A DNA stretch of 64,000 nucleotides from JACVRX01 sp963819885 (GCA_963819885.1 CAWFXV010000013.1:54361-118360); one strand, 5' to 3'; shown: positions 28,301 to 36,326, counted from the stretch's first letter. Numbers and translations: made by a program. The notes: a model not told the origin generated them from the letters alone.

Positions 28301-31149
28301 ATGGCACCTATACGTTCACCACAACCCAGCTGCCGGCGGGTGCGTACGAGGTAAAGGTCGCACACAGGTTGTCATGGGCCGAGAACTACGGCGCTGGCGG
28401 GGCGCGGGACGGCGCCAACATCGCCTTCACCGTGCCGGCGGACGGCATGGCCGTGACCTTCACCTACGTACTGACGACCCACCTCCTCACGGTGCGTACG
28501 CAAGAAGCCGGCGCGGCGCCGGACCTCTCCAAACAGCTCGCGCACTGGCTCGAACAGGATCTCATCGCGTGGAACCTGCCGAGCGACACTGCCGGGTGGT
28601 CGTTCCGGCTGCACTGGGCGCCTGAGGGTGGCTTGGCGGTCGACGATGAGGCCGTGACCGGTGGGCAGTCGCTGCCGCTTTCTCTGGATCCCGCTGGCCT
28701 TCCCGACGAAGTGGTTGCGGCCTATCCGCATCTGGCCGCCTACGAGGCGCTACGCCTGTCGGCCAAGGATGCCAAGCAGGTCGCCGAGATCCTCACCGGG
28801 CAGCTGGCGGTGGCCGCATACGACGACCTCGGCCGGCTACGCGACGCCACCGGTGTGCAGATACCCGGCGTGCTGGACGATGTCTACGCCAACGCGCATG
28901 AACGTGCCCTGGGCGTGACCTGGAACGGCCAATCGCCGTTGTTCGCGCTCTGGGCGCCGACGGCGAAGGATGTCGATCTTCTGGTACGTCCTCCTGGGTC
29001 GTTGTCGGACACCCGGGTCGATCTTCGTCGGGACACCGACGGCGTGTGGTCGGCAAGTGGGAAGCCGCAGTGGGACGGTGCGTCGTATCTCTACGAGGTC
29101 GACGTATACGTCCCGTCGACCGGTGCCGTCGACACGAATCTCGTCACCGACCCGTACAGCCTCGCCCTGACGACGAACTCGCAGCGCTCGGTTGTCGTCA
29201 ACCTGGACGATGCCGAACTGAAGCCCAGCGGCTGGGACGGCCTCGCCAAGCCGCCACTGGAGCAGCCCGAGGACTCAACGATCTACGAACTGCATCTACG
29301 GGACTTCTCGATCAGCGACGGGTCAGTGCCCGCGGGCGAGCGCGGTACGTACCGCGCCTTCACACATGAGGGCAGCAACGGCATGCAGCACCTGCAGGGG
29401 CTTTCCGACGCTGGCATGAACACGCTGCATCTGCTGCCGGTGTTCGACATCGCGACGATCCCCGAGGTGCGCGCCGACCAAGAAGAGCCGGCGTGCGACC
29501 TGGAAGCGCTGACCGCAGCGAACCCGGCTGGCGAGGAGCAGCAAGCGTGCATTGAGCCGATCCGCGACACCGACGGCTTCAACTGGGGCTATGACCCGTG
29601 GCATTACACCACCCCCGAGGGCTCGTATGCGACCGATCCAGCAGGGCCGGTCCGCACCCGTCAGTTCAGGGAGATGGTCGCCGCCATCAACGATGCGGGC
29701 CTGCGCGTCGTCATGGATGTGGTCTACAACCACACGACCGCGCACGGCCAGGATCCGCGTTCCGTGCTGGACCGGATCGTTCCCGGTTACTACCACCGGC
29801 TGTCGTCGACCGGAGCCGTCGAGACCTCGACGTGCTGCTCCAACACCGCGACCGAACACGCCATGATGGAGAAGCTGATGGTCGACTCGGTGGTCACCTG
29901 GGCGACCGAGTACAAGGTGGACGGGTTCCGCTTCGACCTGATGGGTCACCACAGCCGGGCCAACATGGAGGCGGTTCGCGCTGCGCTCGACGAGCTCACC
30001 ATCGCTGACGACGGCGTCGACGGGTCGTCCATCTACGTCTACGGTGAGGGCTGGAACTTTGGGGAGGTCGCGAACAACGCCCGGTTCCAGCAGGCCAGCC
30101 AGCTGGAGCTCTTCGGGGCCGGGATCGGCACCTTCAGCGACCGGCTACGTGACGCCGTCCGCGGCGGCGGGCCGTTCGATGACGACCCGCGGATCCAGGG
30201 GTTCGCGTCCGGTCTGTACACCGCGGTGAACACGTCGCCGGCCAACGGTTCGACCGAGCAGCAGTTGGCGCGGTTGCTGCTCTACCACGACCAGATCAAG
30301 GTGGGGCTCGCCGGAAACCTGCGCGAGTATGAGTTCGTCGACCGCACCGGCACCGAGGTGAATGGCGCAGAGGTCGATTACAACGGTCAGCCGGCTGGTT
30401 ATGCAGCCGATCCCAGCGAGGTGATCACCTATGTCGACGCGCACGACAACGAAACTCTCTTCGACGCGCTGACGTACAAGCTCCCCGTGCCAACGTCGAT
30501 GGCCGATCGAGTGCGGATGAACACGCTGGCACTCTCGACCACCGCGCTCGCGCAGGGGCCGTCGTTCTGGCACGCCGGCGCGGACATCCTGCGGTCGAAA
30601 TCGCTGGACCGCAACTCCTACAACTCCGGCGACTGGTTCAACCGGGTCGACTGGACCTACCAGGGAAGTACCTTCGGTTCCGGGCTGCCGCCGGAGGGTG
30701 ACAACTCCTCGAAGTGGCCGTTCATGATCCCGCTGCTTGGCGACCCGGCGCTGAAGCCGGGCTCGGCCGACATCGCTGCCGCACACGCCGGCGCGCTCGA
30801 CTTGTTGCAGCTGCGGTTCTCCTCTCCGCTGTTCCGGCTCGGCTCGGCCGAGCTGATCCAGCAACGGGTCGGGTTCCCCACAGGTGGGCCGGGCCAGACG
30901 CCGGGCGTGATCGTCATGACGATCGACGACGTCGGCGGGACCGATCTCGACCCTGACCGTGAGCGGCTCGTCGTCGTGTGGAACGCGACGCCCGCGGAGC
31001 AGACTGTCGACGTGGCAGGTGCCGGGTCACTCGTCCTGCATCCAGTACAGGAGGCCGGCTCCGACGACGTGGTCAGACAGACGACCGTCGACGCCGACTC
31101 CGTGACCGTCCCGGCGAGGACCGTGGCGGTGTTGGAACAACCGGCATAG
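25336..31149 (+). CDS. Secreted amylopullulanase with two GH13 domains
   Basis: This intact 1937-residue exoenzyme degrades starch-type polymers outside the cell. It starts at ATG 25336 after GGGAG and has a signal peptide ending PAAA. Domain order: an X25-type starch-binding module (~35-130, ELGCPGDWDEAC...YEFKVRLNGSWDENYG); a GH13 alpha-amylase domain (~150-730) with DIITNH, GFRIDTVKHV, GEIFD and FLGNHD; a linker with a poly-Gly run; two more X25 modules (~855-945, ~955-1050); then a type I pullulanase region (~1060-1937) with YELHLRDFSI, NWGYDP, DVVYNHT (~1462), GFRFDLMGHH (~1530), YGEGW (~1569) and YVDAHDNETLFD (~1698). It should cut both alpha-1,4 and alpha-1,6 bonds. It is the only gene between two att-like repeats. 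Confidence 0.97.
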   Translation: MSRRLSRRLLVPLLVAGVVGSLAVVTIPAAADHTDPPERVTLMGSVMSELGCPGDWDEACSATDMTAVADGQVWELVAEVPAGSYEFKVRLNGSWDENYGAAGAANGANIPLVLESAVGLRFVYDHTTHVITVTPVAQQPPASDADRDLAATSLREDLTRERFYFVMADRFANGDLSNDTAGIAGDRLAHGYDPTATGFYHGGDLAGLLDQIDYIEGLGTTAIWLTPSFKNKPVQGAAGSESAGYHGYWITDFTQIDPHLGTNAELQQLVDAAHARGIKVFFDIITNHTADVIAYDETLYNAEGNLPYVDKATEPYVTAAGVPFDDRDYADGDPAFPAVNLDSFPYPPLIPAGDEDAKVPDWLNDPTMYHNRGTSSFAGENSEYGDFPSGPFSALDDLWTERPEVVDGMVDIYQTWVRDAGVDGFRIDTVKHVNMEFWQQFSPALTGYAASIGNEDFFMFGEIFDADPRFMSRYTTEGKLQAAVDFGFQSNGANFANGDPTAQLRDFFANDDYYTDNDSNAYSLPTFLGNHDMGRIGSFVRQRNADAADAELLKRDQLGHSLMYLTRGQPVVYYGDEQGFAAELGEPSGVGDQRAREDMFPSQVAEYNDNDLIGTDSTTAVANYEPGHPLYQHLAALSELRDAHPALADGAQIHRYASSAAGVYAFSRIDAEDQVEYLVAANNAETAKTVVLSTFSDRMVFKGLWPADTQQIRTDQEGRVTVTVPPLSALVWKAAAPLKGTAQTPAPFFRTPAPGAPVNGRAEVGVSVPGGGFNQVTFAWRPVGTAEWAVLGTDDNAPYRVFHDVSGIAAGTPVEYRAIVVEHDGDLGVAATSAVAGVPAPAAGGGGGGGGPVEQPAAVSVPGSHNSEIGCPADWLPDCAQAQATRDVKDDIWKLAVDLPAGGYAFKAAINGSWDENYGAGGAFNGSDIPFDHTGGPVTFYYDHGTHWITNDVLDPIITAPGSFQSELGCPGDWAPDCMRSWLQDLEGDGTYTFTTTQLPAGAYEVKVAHRLSWAENYGAGGARDGANIAFTVPADGMAVTFTYVLTTHLLTVRTQEAGAAPDLSKQLAHWLEQDLIAWNLPSDTAGWSFRLHWAPEGGLAVDDEAVTGGQSLPLSLDPAGLPDEVVAAYPHLAAYEALRLSAKDAKQVAEILTGQLAVAAYDDLGRLRDATGVQIPGVLDDVYANAHERALGVTWNGQSPLFALWAPTAKDVDLLVRPPGSLSDTRVDLRRDTDGVWSASGKPQWDGASYLYEVDVYVPSTGAVDTNLVTDPYSLALTTNSQRSVVVNLDDAELKPSGWDGLAKPPLEQPEDSTIYELHLRDFSISDGSVPAGERGTYRAFTHEGSNGMQHLQGLSDAGMNTLHLLPVFDIATIPEVRADQEEPACDLEALTAANPAGEEQQACIEPIRDTDGFNWGYDPWHYTTPEGSYATDPAGPVRTRQFREMVAAINDAGLRVVMDVVYNHTTAHGQDPRSVLDRIVPGYYHRLSSTGAVETSTCCSNTATEHAMMEKLMVDSVVTWATEYKVDGFRFDLMGHHSRANMEAVRAALDELTIADDGVDGSSIYVYGEGWNFGEVANNARFQQASQLELFGAGIGTFSDRLRDAVRGGGPFDDDPRIQGFASGLYTAVNTSPANGSTEQQLARLLLYHDQIKVGLAGNLREYEFVDRTGTEVNGAEVDYNGQPAGYAADPSEVITYVDAHDNETLFDALTYKLPVPTSMADRVRMNTLALSTTALAQGPSFWHAGADILRSKSLDRNSYNSGDWFNRVDWTYQGSTFGSGLPPEGDNSSKWPFMIPLLGDPALKPGSADIAAAHAGALDLLQLRFSSPLFRLGSAELIQQRVGFPTGGPGQTPGVIVMTIDDVGGTDLDPDRERLVVVWNATPAEQTVDVAGAGSLVLHPVQEAGSDDVVRQTTVDADSVTVPARTVAVLEQPA

Positions 31150-31604
31150 GTATCGCGGTCCTGTCGGCGGTACGGGCAGGCTCGCGCGCACCGCAGCACG
31201 GTGGAGTGAAGCGATGCCGCCGGAGCCAGGGCATGCACGGGTCTCCGAACACAGGCAGCCCGGAGGCAGTTACTCAATATCGCGCTATCAGCGACGGCAG
31301 GTGCCTGCTCTGACCCTTGAGTACAACGATTGCCCGGGTTGTGTCATTGTCACCTGAGGAGGTGGGCGCATGGCTTCGCGGCCGTACGTCGACTTCGACG
31401 TTCTCATGCGCCAGGCAGGCGACATTGTACGAGTGACGCGCCGTCGAATCCCCTGTTGGCGAGACGGCCGAAGACCGTTTCGTGCTTCCATTCAGCGATC
31501 TCGACCTCGAGCGCTTCCTCCTCCGCATAGGTCATGCCCGGAGGCCGCCATGGGCTCTCGATCCTGACCCGCTCGTATGTAGTCCTCGGTGCGCCGTGGC
31601 TCGT
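31150..31604. other. Gap downstream of the pullulanase
   Basis: About 455 bp. A minus-strand stretch near 31470-31560 reads GMTYAEEEALEVEIAEWKHETVFGRL, which looks protein-like, but it has no start of its own and runs into the repeat. It may be the end of a lost gene. No terminator hairpin was evident after the pullulanase stop. Confidence 0.4.
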
Positions 31605-31760
31605 GGCATGGTTCGTGGCATGAAATGATGTCAACCATGGTCCACTGGTGGGGCTGGCGCTGGGCGAAGTGGGGGCATAGTCGCAGGTAGAGGCCACAGT
31701 AGCCGCAGTACTGCGGCCTTAAAATCCGCCCAGTGTGGGTTCGTCCCCCACCGGGGGCAC
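31605..31760 (+). repeat. Long direct repeat copy 2 (uninterrupted), tRNA-Leu 3'-half-like
   Basis: The left part (31605-31685) matches 23089-23167 and the right part (31686-31760) matches 24750-24828. The right part holds ccttaaaatccgc at 31727-31739 and a T-arm gtgggttcgtcccccac, followed by cgggggcac. It lies in the same orientation as copy 1 and about 6.9 kb from it, bracketing the pullulanase. The radical SAM remnant stops where this repeat begins. Confidence 0.65.
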
Positions 31761-31769
31761 GCCGTTGAC

Positions 31770-31965
31770 CTGCGGATATGCCGATGACCGAGTGGATGTG
31801 GTGCCCACGGAGGAGTCGGCAAGCCTCGATGTCATGTTTCGTGGTGGAGCGTTTGCGCACCTGTTCGATCACGGCGGGATCGGTCGTGTCGATGCCCATG
31901 AGTACGTAGCGGATGCCGGCACGGTGATAAAACTCCATGACGTCCGCGTCGCGCTTGGGGTTTCA
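31770..31965 (-). pseudogene. B12-type radical SAM enzyme fragment
   Basis: The minus strand encodes NPKRDADVMEFYHRAGIRYV followed by LMGIDTTDPAVIEQVRKR and HDIEACRLLRGHHIHSVIG. This is the TIM-barrel segment of B12-dependent radical SAM proteins of the BchE/HpnP type, which typically reads LYxRAGVRxVIMGIETTDPxxLxxIRK. The CxxxCxxC cluster motif would lie upstream but a stop precedes NPKRD, and downstream the sequence ends at the att-like repeat. It is a truncated gene, apparently cut by the repeat. Related genes in LitR/CarH neighbourhoods act in lipid or tetrapyrrole modification, but a precise reaction cannot be given. Confidence 0.6.
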
Positions 31966-32094
31966 ACCATCCGGAATGCGAGAACATCCCACCCCAAGAA
32001 CGTGCAAACTCCCGCGCGCTTCGACGGTGGTCACGACACACTAGCCCGTGCGTCCTGGCCCCGTCGTGTCTTGGACTGGAGGACGGTGTTGGCG

Positions 32095-33234
32095 ATGAAC
32101 ACGATCACTGGGCCGGGTAGCGCACAAGGTGCGCTTGTTGACGCTGGTGCTTCAGATGCCGACGCCGAATATTCCACTCGTTCCGGTGTCTCTCGGCGTG
32201 AGCGGTGCGTCAGCACCTACGCCGAGCTGTCGCGCCACATCCAAGCCGCAGGCCTGCTCGAGCGGCGTTACGTCTACTACTGGTTCAAGATCATCGGAAT
32301 GATTGTCGTGTTCGTTGCGATCTGGGTTGTCTTCGCTCTTCTGGGCAACTCGTGGTTCCAACTTGTGCTTGCGGCGGTGTTGGCGGTACTGCTCGCACAG
32401 TTCGGCTTCCTGGGGCATGACGCTGCGCACCGCCAGATCTTCGCCTCTCACCACTGGAACGAGTGGACCGCGCGGGTCGTCTCCGGGCTCTTCACTGGGC
32501 TGAGCTATCGCTGGTGGGTGACGAAGCACAACCGTCACCACCTCAACCCGAACAAAGAGGGCGCCGACCCCGACCTGGCTCCCGGCGCCTTTGCGTTCAC
32601 ACCAGCGGCTGCTAAGGACAGACGCGGAGTTACCCGTCGGCTGACCCGGTGGCAGGGCTACTACTTCTTCCCGCTCCTGCTGCTGGAAGGGCTCGCCCTG
32701 CACGTTTCTAGCATCCAGACGATCATGCGACGAGAGCCAATGAAGCACCGGTGGTGCGAGGCTGCATTCATCGGTTTTCGCCTCGGTGGATACATCACCG
32801 TCCTGCTGGTGGTCTTGCCACCGAGTAAGGCGGCCGCCTTCTTTGGCGTCCAGATGGGACTGTTCGGCTTGCTCTTGGGAGGTGCGTTCGCCCCAAACCA
32901 CACCGGCATGCCCATCGTCCCGCCCAACGAGAAGATCGACTTTCTGCGGCGGCAGGTGCTGATGTCCCGCAACATCCGCGGCGGTTGGGCGACGAACTTC
33001 GCGCTCGGAGGCCTCAACTACCAGATCGAGCACCACCTGTTCCCCAACATGGCCCGACCCAACCTGCGCCGCGCGCAACCCATCGTCCGCGACTTCTGCG
33101 CCGACCACCGGGTGAGCTACGCCGAGACCAGCCTGCTGAGCGCATACCGAATCGTGGTGCACTACCTCAACCAAGTGGGGCTCGGCGCGAGTGACCCGTT
33201 CCGCTGCCCGCTGGTCGTGCAATACCGAGCTTAA
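32095..33234 (+). CDS. Membrane fatty acid desaturase
   Basis: The 379-residue protein is a di-iron acyl-lipid (or acyl-CoA) desaturase. The three His boxes are HDAAH at 108-112, HNRHH at 145-149 and QIEHH at 310-314; the Q-for-H change in the last box is typical of front-end (delta-6-like) desaturases, although no cytochrome b5 domain is attached. Four main hydrophobic segments flank the boxes (~62-103, ~190-210, ~228-265). I start at ATG 32095, which follows GGAGG at a rather long spacing; a longer upstream frame overlaps the radical SAM remnant. It probably changes membrane fluidity. Its neighbours include a CarH-like light regulator. Confidence 0.92.
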   Translation: MNTITGPGSAQGALVDAGASDADAEYSTRSGVSRRERCVSTYAELSRHIQAAGLLERRYVYYWFKIIGMIVVFVAIWVVFALLGNSWFQLVLAAVLAVLLAQFGFLGHDAAHRQIFASHHWNEWTARVVSGLFTGLSYRWWVTKHNRHHLNPNKEGADPDLAPGAFAFTPAAAKDRRGVTRRLTRWQGYYFFPLLLLEGLALHVSSIQTIMRREPMKHRWCEAAFIGFRLGGYITVLLVVLPPSKAAAFFGVQMGLFGLLLGGAFAPNHTGMPIVPPNEKIDFLRRQVLMSRNIRGGWATNFALGGLNYQIEHHLFPNMARPNLRRAQPIVRDFCADHRVSYAETSLLSAYRIVVHYLNQVGLGASDPFRCPLVVQYRA

Positions 33235-33536
33235 AAGTGCAGCGGTCGCCCGGGCCAATTCGACCTGCGGCGGGCGCCCTGAGTCTGGTAGCACACCGCC
33301 TCGAGGCCGTGCCCATCGGGATCAACCCGCGCGGCACGCCGATGAAGATGTTTCTTCGTGACGCATGGCTCGTTTTGGCACCGTCAGAAGCGTTGTCAGT
33401 CACCCGCCAGTGGCCGGCTCGCGACGTAGCGCTGGGGACGTGCATCACGTCTCGGATATGGCCTGCATCGGTTCTACCAGCATTCGCCCGCGCGGCATCC
33501 TGCGTGGCGGATAGTAGGCGTGGGCAGACTCGCCTT
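33235..33536. other. Short gap between desaturase and SDR gene
   Basis: About 300 bp. The frame of the SDR gene is open through this stretch, but the translation has no dehydrogenase-like features before GTG 33537. No hairpin or promoter was recognised. Confidence 0.4.
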
Positions 33537-35015
33537 GTGAGGGACGATCAGGGCAGGCCGCGTTGCTTGGTCACGGGCGCCACCGGTTACATCGGCGGCC
33601 GGCTGGTCCCTGAGCTTCTCGACGCCGGGTTTCGGGTGCGGTGCATGAGCCGCTCGCTGGAGCGGCTGCGGGACTACGCGTGGGCCAGCCGGGTGGAACG
33701 GGTCGAGGCCGATGCGACGGATCCAGAGGCGTCGCGGCGAGCGCTCGACGGGATCGAGGTGGCCTACTACTTGATCCACGCCCTGGGGAGCGGCCGCCGT
33801 TTCGAGGAGGCCGACAGACGCGCAGCCCGAACGTTCGCCGCTGCCGCGGCCGCTGCGAACGTCCGGCGCATTGTCTACCTGGGCGGCCTGGCCCCGGGCG
33901 GTGTGGCCCTCTCTCCGCACTTGCGCTCTCGCGGTGAGGTCGGGCAGGTCCTGCTCGACTCACCGGTGCCGGTCGTGGTGCTGCGGGCCGCGGTCATCCT
34001 CGGCTCCGGGTCTGCGTCCTTTGAGATGTTGCGCTACCTCACGGAGCGTCTGCCGGTGATGGTCACACCACGCTGGGTGCACAGCCGGATTCAGCCGGTC
34101 GCCATCCGAGATGTGCTGCGATATCTCGTCGGTAGCGCGTCGCTACCTGCCGAGGTGAATCGGTCCTTCGACATCGGGGGTCCGGACATCCTCACCTACG
34201 CGGACATGATGCGCCGCTACGCCGTCGTTGCCCGGCTTCCACGCCGGGTCATACTGCCGGTTCCGGTATTGAGCCCGCGCTTGTCCAGCCTGTGGGTCGG
34301 GCTGGTCACGCCGGTGCCGGGTTCGCTGGCCCGCCCGCTGGTGGAGTCGCTGCGATATGAGGTGGTCTGCCGTGAGCACGACATCGCCGCCTTTGTGCCG
34401 GATCCGCCGCACGGGCTAGTCGGCTTCGAGCGGGCGGTCGAGCTGGCACTGCGGCGGGTCCGCGAGACGAACGTATCCACCCGCTGGTCTTCCGCGGCCG
34501 TCCCGGGAGCGCCCAGCGATCCGTTGCCCACCGACCCCGAGTGGACCGGCGGCACCCTGTATACCGACGAACGGGAAGAGACCGTCCAAGCCTCACCGCG
34601 GGCGGTGTGGCGGGTGATCGAGGGGATCGGCGGCCAGCACGGCTGGTATTCCTTCCCGCTCGGATGGAGCGCGCGTGGCCTCATCGACAGGTTCATCGGG
34701 GGTGTGGGCTTGCATCGGGGACGGCGCGACCCAGATCGGCTGTTTGTGGGCGAGTCGCTCGACTTCTGGCGCGTCGAGGAGGTCGAACCGGAGCGGCTGC
34801 TGCGGTTGCGTGCCGAGATGCGGCTGCCCGGCCTCGCCTGGCTGGAGTTGGGCGTGCGCAGCGACGGCGCTCGGACGGTGTATTCCCAACGGGCGCTGTT
34901 TCATCCACATGGGCTGCTCGGCCACGTGTACTGGTGGGTGATCTCGCCTTTCCACGGGGTGGTGTTCGGCGGGATGAAGCGCAACATCGCGCGGGCGGCT
35001 GAGACTGAGGCTTAA
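33537..35015 (+). CDS. SDR/NAD(P)-binding protein with DUF2867 domain
   Basis: The protein of 492 residues begins RCLVTGATGYIGGRLVPELLDAG, an atypical short-chain dehydrogenase nucleotide-binding motif (TGATGYIG) of the NmrA/complex-I NDUFA9-like type. It continues with VAYYLIHALGSG, RIVYLGGLAP and FDIGGPDILTYADMMRRYA. The C-terminal ~150 residues (TPRAVWRVIEGIGGQHGWY-like segment to the end) are DUF2867, a START/SRPBCC-like pocket. I choose GTG 33537 because it is just upstream of the Rossmann strand; the ribosome site is weak. SDR-DUF2867 genes are frequent partners of LitR/CarH regulators. Its stop overlaps the convergent regulator stop in a TTAA. Confidence 0.85.
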   Translation: MRDDQGRPRCLVTGATGYIGGRLVPELLDAGFRVRCMSRSLERLRDYAWASRVERVEADATDPEASRRALDGIEVAYYLIHALGSGRRFEEADRRAARTFAAAAAAANVRRIVYLGGLAPGGVALSPHLRSRGEVGQVLLDSPVPVVVLRAAVILGSGSASFEMLRYLTERLPVMVTPRWVHSRIQPVAIRDVLRYLVGSASLPAEVNRSFDIGGPDILTYADMMRRYAVVARLPRRVILPVPVLSPRLSSLWVGLVTPVPGSLARPLVESLRYEVVCREHDIAAFVPDPPHGLVGFERAVELALRRVRETNVSTRWSSAAVPGAPSDPLPTDPEWTGGTLYTDEREETVQASPRAVWRVIEGIGGQHGWYSFPLGWSARGLIDRFIGGVGLHRGRRDPDRLFVGESLDFWRVEEVEPERLLRLRAEMRLPGLAWLELGVRSDGARTVYSQRALFHPHGLLGHVYWWVISPFHGVVFGGMKRNIARAAETEA

Positions 35016-35968
35016 CCGGACGAGGACTCGCCCGCGGCGAGCACGGGGGGTGGGTGCCCCTCCGGATTCGGTCGCCTGGGTGGCGGCATCTGTTCGGCCG
35101 CGGTGACTGGATCTTCGTTGAGCAGGTGCGCGCCCACGGCATGTGCGCGGGCGTGTGTCGCGCCGGCGCCGGCGAGTGCGAGCGGGGCGATACGCGCCAA
35201 CCGGGAGAGGTAGCCGTTTGCACCGTTGAACCGCTCGGGTGTGACGGCGGCGAGCACGATCAGGTCTGGCTGCAGTTCGGCAGCCGTTCGGGTCAAGTCC
35301 TCGAGTGGGGTGTTTGCGCCGAGGTAGGAGATGCGCCACCCGTTGCGGTTCAGCACGATCCCGAATGCCAGGAGCGGGAGGTCATGTTCTTCGCCGGGAG
35401 GGCAGGCGAGCAACGCTGTCGGCCCATGGCCGTTTCCCCATCCCCGGGCGAGGTTCGCCAGGCGTCCGCGGAGCAGGTTGCTGGCGAAGTGTTCCTGGGC
35501 GACGACCGCCTGTCCGCGCTCCCAACGCTCGCCCACCGCGTGCAGATAAGGCAGCACCACATCCCGCAGGACCGTCTCCACTGTGAAGTCGGCCAGCAGC
35601 CGGTCAAGTGCCGCTTGCGCTGCTGGTTCGTCCATCTCGCCCATTGCTCGTGCAAGGGCACCAGGTTCATCGATCGGACCAGTGCGTCGCCCGACTGCCT
35701 TGGTGTCCGCTCCGGCCGCGGATGCGTCATCCTCGCCGATCGCGGTGCGCGCTGCCTGGGCGGCGGACAGACCACGAGCGAGATGGGCCTGCATACGCCG
35801 GACGCGGCGTTCGTCATCCTCGGAGTACAAGCGGAAGCCGCCCGGTGAGCGCATGGGTCGCAGCACGCCATATCGCCGCTCCCAGGCCCGTAGCACGTGA
35901 TCACTGACCCCTAGACGACGGCTCAGTTCGCCTATCCGCAGTACCGCCGACGCTTGCCCGGCTTCCAT
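35012..35968 (-). CDS. MerR-family B12-dependent photoreceptor regulator (CarH/LitR-like)
   Basis: The 318-residue protein has an N-terminal MerR helix-turn-helix (residues ~10-78: RIGELSRRLGVSDHVLRAWE, then RRYGVLRPMRSPGGFRLYS), a helical light-sensing cap and a B12-binding domain. The cap carries W149...E159-H160, exactly the Wx9EH motif of CarH photoreceptors. His195 in PPGEEHDLPLLAFG is the expected lower cobalt ligand. In the studied members (Thermus CarH, Streptomyces LitR) adenosylcobalamin-bound tetramer represses in the dark and light breaks it apart. I start at ATG 35968. Divergent DUF378 and convergent SDR/desaturase genes are probable targets, and its start codon lies in the tandem operator repeats. 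Confidence 0.92.
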   Translation of the reverse strand: MEAGQASAVLRIGELSRRLGVSDHVLRAWERRYGVLRPMRSPGGFRLYSEDDERRVRRMQAHLARGLSAAQAARTAIGEDDASAAGADTKAVGRRTGPIDEPGALARAMGEMDEPAAQAALDRLLADFTVETVLRDVVLPYLHAVGERWERGQAVVAQEHFASNLLRGRLANLARGWGNGHGPTALLACPPGEEHDLPLLAFGIVLNRNGWRISYLGANTPLEDLTRTAAELQPDLIVLAAVTPERFNGANGYLSRLARIAPLALAGAGATHARAHAVGAHLLNEDPVTAAEQMPPPRRPNPEGHPPPVLAAGESSSG

Positions 35969-36011
35969 GAACGACAACTGTACACACACTAGACAGACTC
36001 TTGACATCACG
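35968..36011 (+). promoter_or_regulatory. Tandem 11-bp operator repeats for the CarH-like regulator
   Basis: TGTACA (35979-35984), TAGACA (35990-35995) and TTGACA (36001-36006) occur at an exact 11-bp period, and a weaker TGAACG sits one period upstream at 35968. Thermus CarH is known to bind head-to-tail 11-bp repeats with several DNA-binding domains of one tetramer. The last repeat is also the -35 box of the DUF378 promoter and the first touches the regulator's start, so both genes would be repressed in the dark. Confidence 0.65.
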
Positions 36012-36030
36012 CCACGCACGACGTTATTGT
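36001..36030 (+). promoter_or_regulatory. Promoter of the DUF378 gene
   Basis: TTGACA at 36001-36006 and TATTGT at 36025-36030 are spaced by 18 bp, 33 bp upstream of the ATG at 36063. The ribosome site GGAGGTGAG is at 36050-36058. Confidence 0.6.
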
Positions 36031-36041
36031 CCTTGGACAAT
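36026..36041. promoter_or_regulatory. Perfect palindrome over the -10/start region
   Basis: ATTGTCCTTGGACAAT has 7-bp arms around TT and overlaps the -10 box and the presumed transcription start. It could be an operator for a second regulator. Confidence 0.45.
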
Positions 36042-36062
36042 CTCTGGACGGAGGTGAGACAA

Positions 36063-36302
36063 ATGAAGAAGCTCGATGTTCTTACCCTGGTACTGCTCAT
36101 CATCGGGGGCCTCAACTGGGGCCTCGTTGCGATCGCGGAGTTCGACCTGGTCGCGACAGTCGTCGGCCTCGAGTTCGGCCAGACCAACGGCTGGAGCCGG
36201 ATCATCTACGGGCTGGTAGGCCTTTCCGCGGTGTATCAGGCCGCCCGGCTACCGGCCATGAGCCAACGATCGGCTGGCCGCTCGCACGCAATGACCGCCT
36301 GA
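36063..36302 (+). CDS. DUF378 small membrane protein
   Basis: The 79-residue protein matches the DUF378 family: MKKLDVLTLVLLIIGGLNWGLVAI followed by an FDLVATVVG-type segment and RIIYGLVGLSAVYQ. Two transmembrane helices (about 5-27 and 45-65) carry the conserved GGLNWGL and YGLVGL motifs. The function is unknown; members are small inner-membrane proteins often found in stress operons. A strong ribosome site precedes the ATG. It is divergent from the CarH-like regulator and is the best candidate for light-controlled expression here. A strong hairpin terminator follows 25 bp after the stop, so it is a single-gene transcript. Confidence 0.93.
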   Translation: MKKLDVLTLVLLIIGGLNWGLVAIAEFDLVATVVGLEFGQTNGWSRIIYGLVGLSAVYQAARLPAMSQRSAGRSHAMTA

Positions 36303-36326
36303 CAAGTCCCAGACCAAACGCGACCG

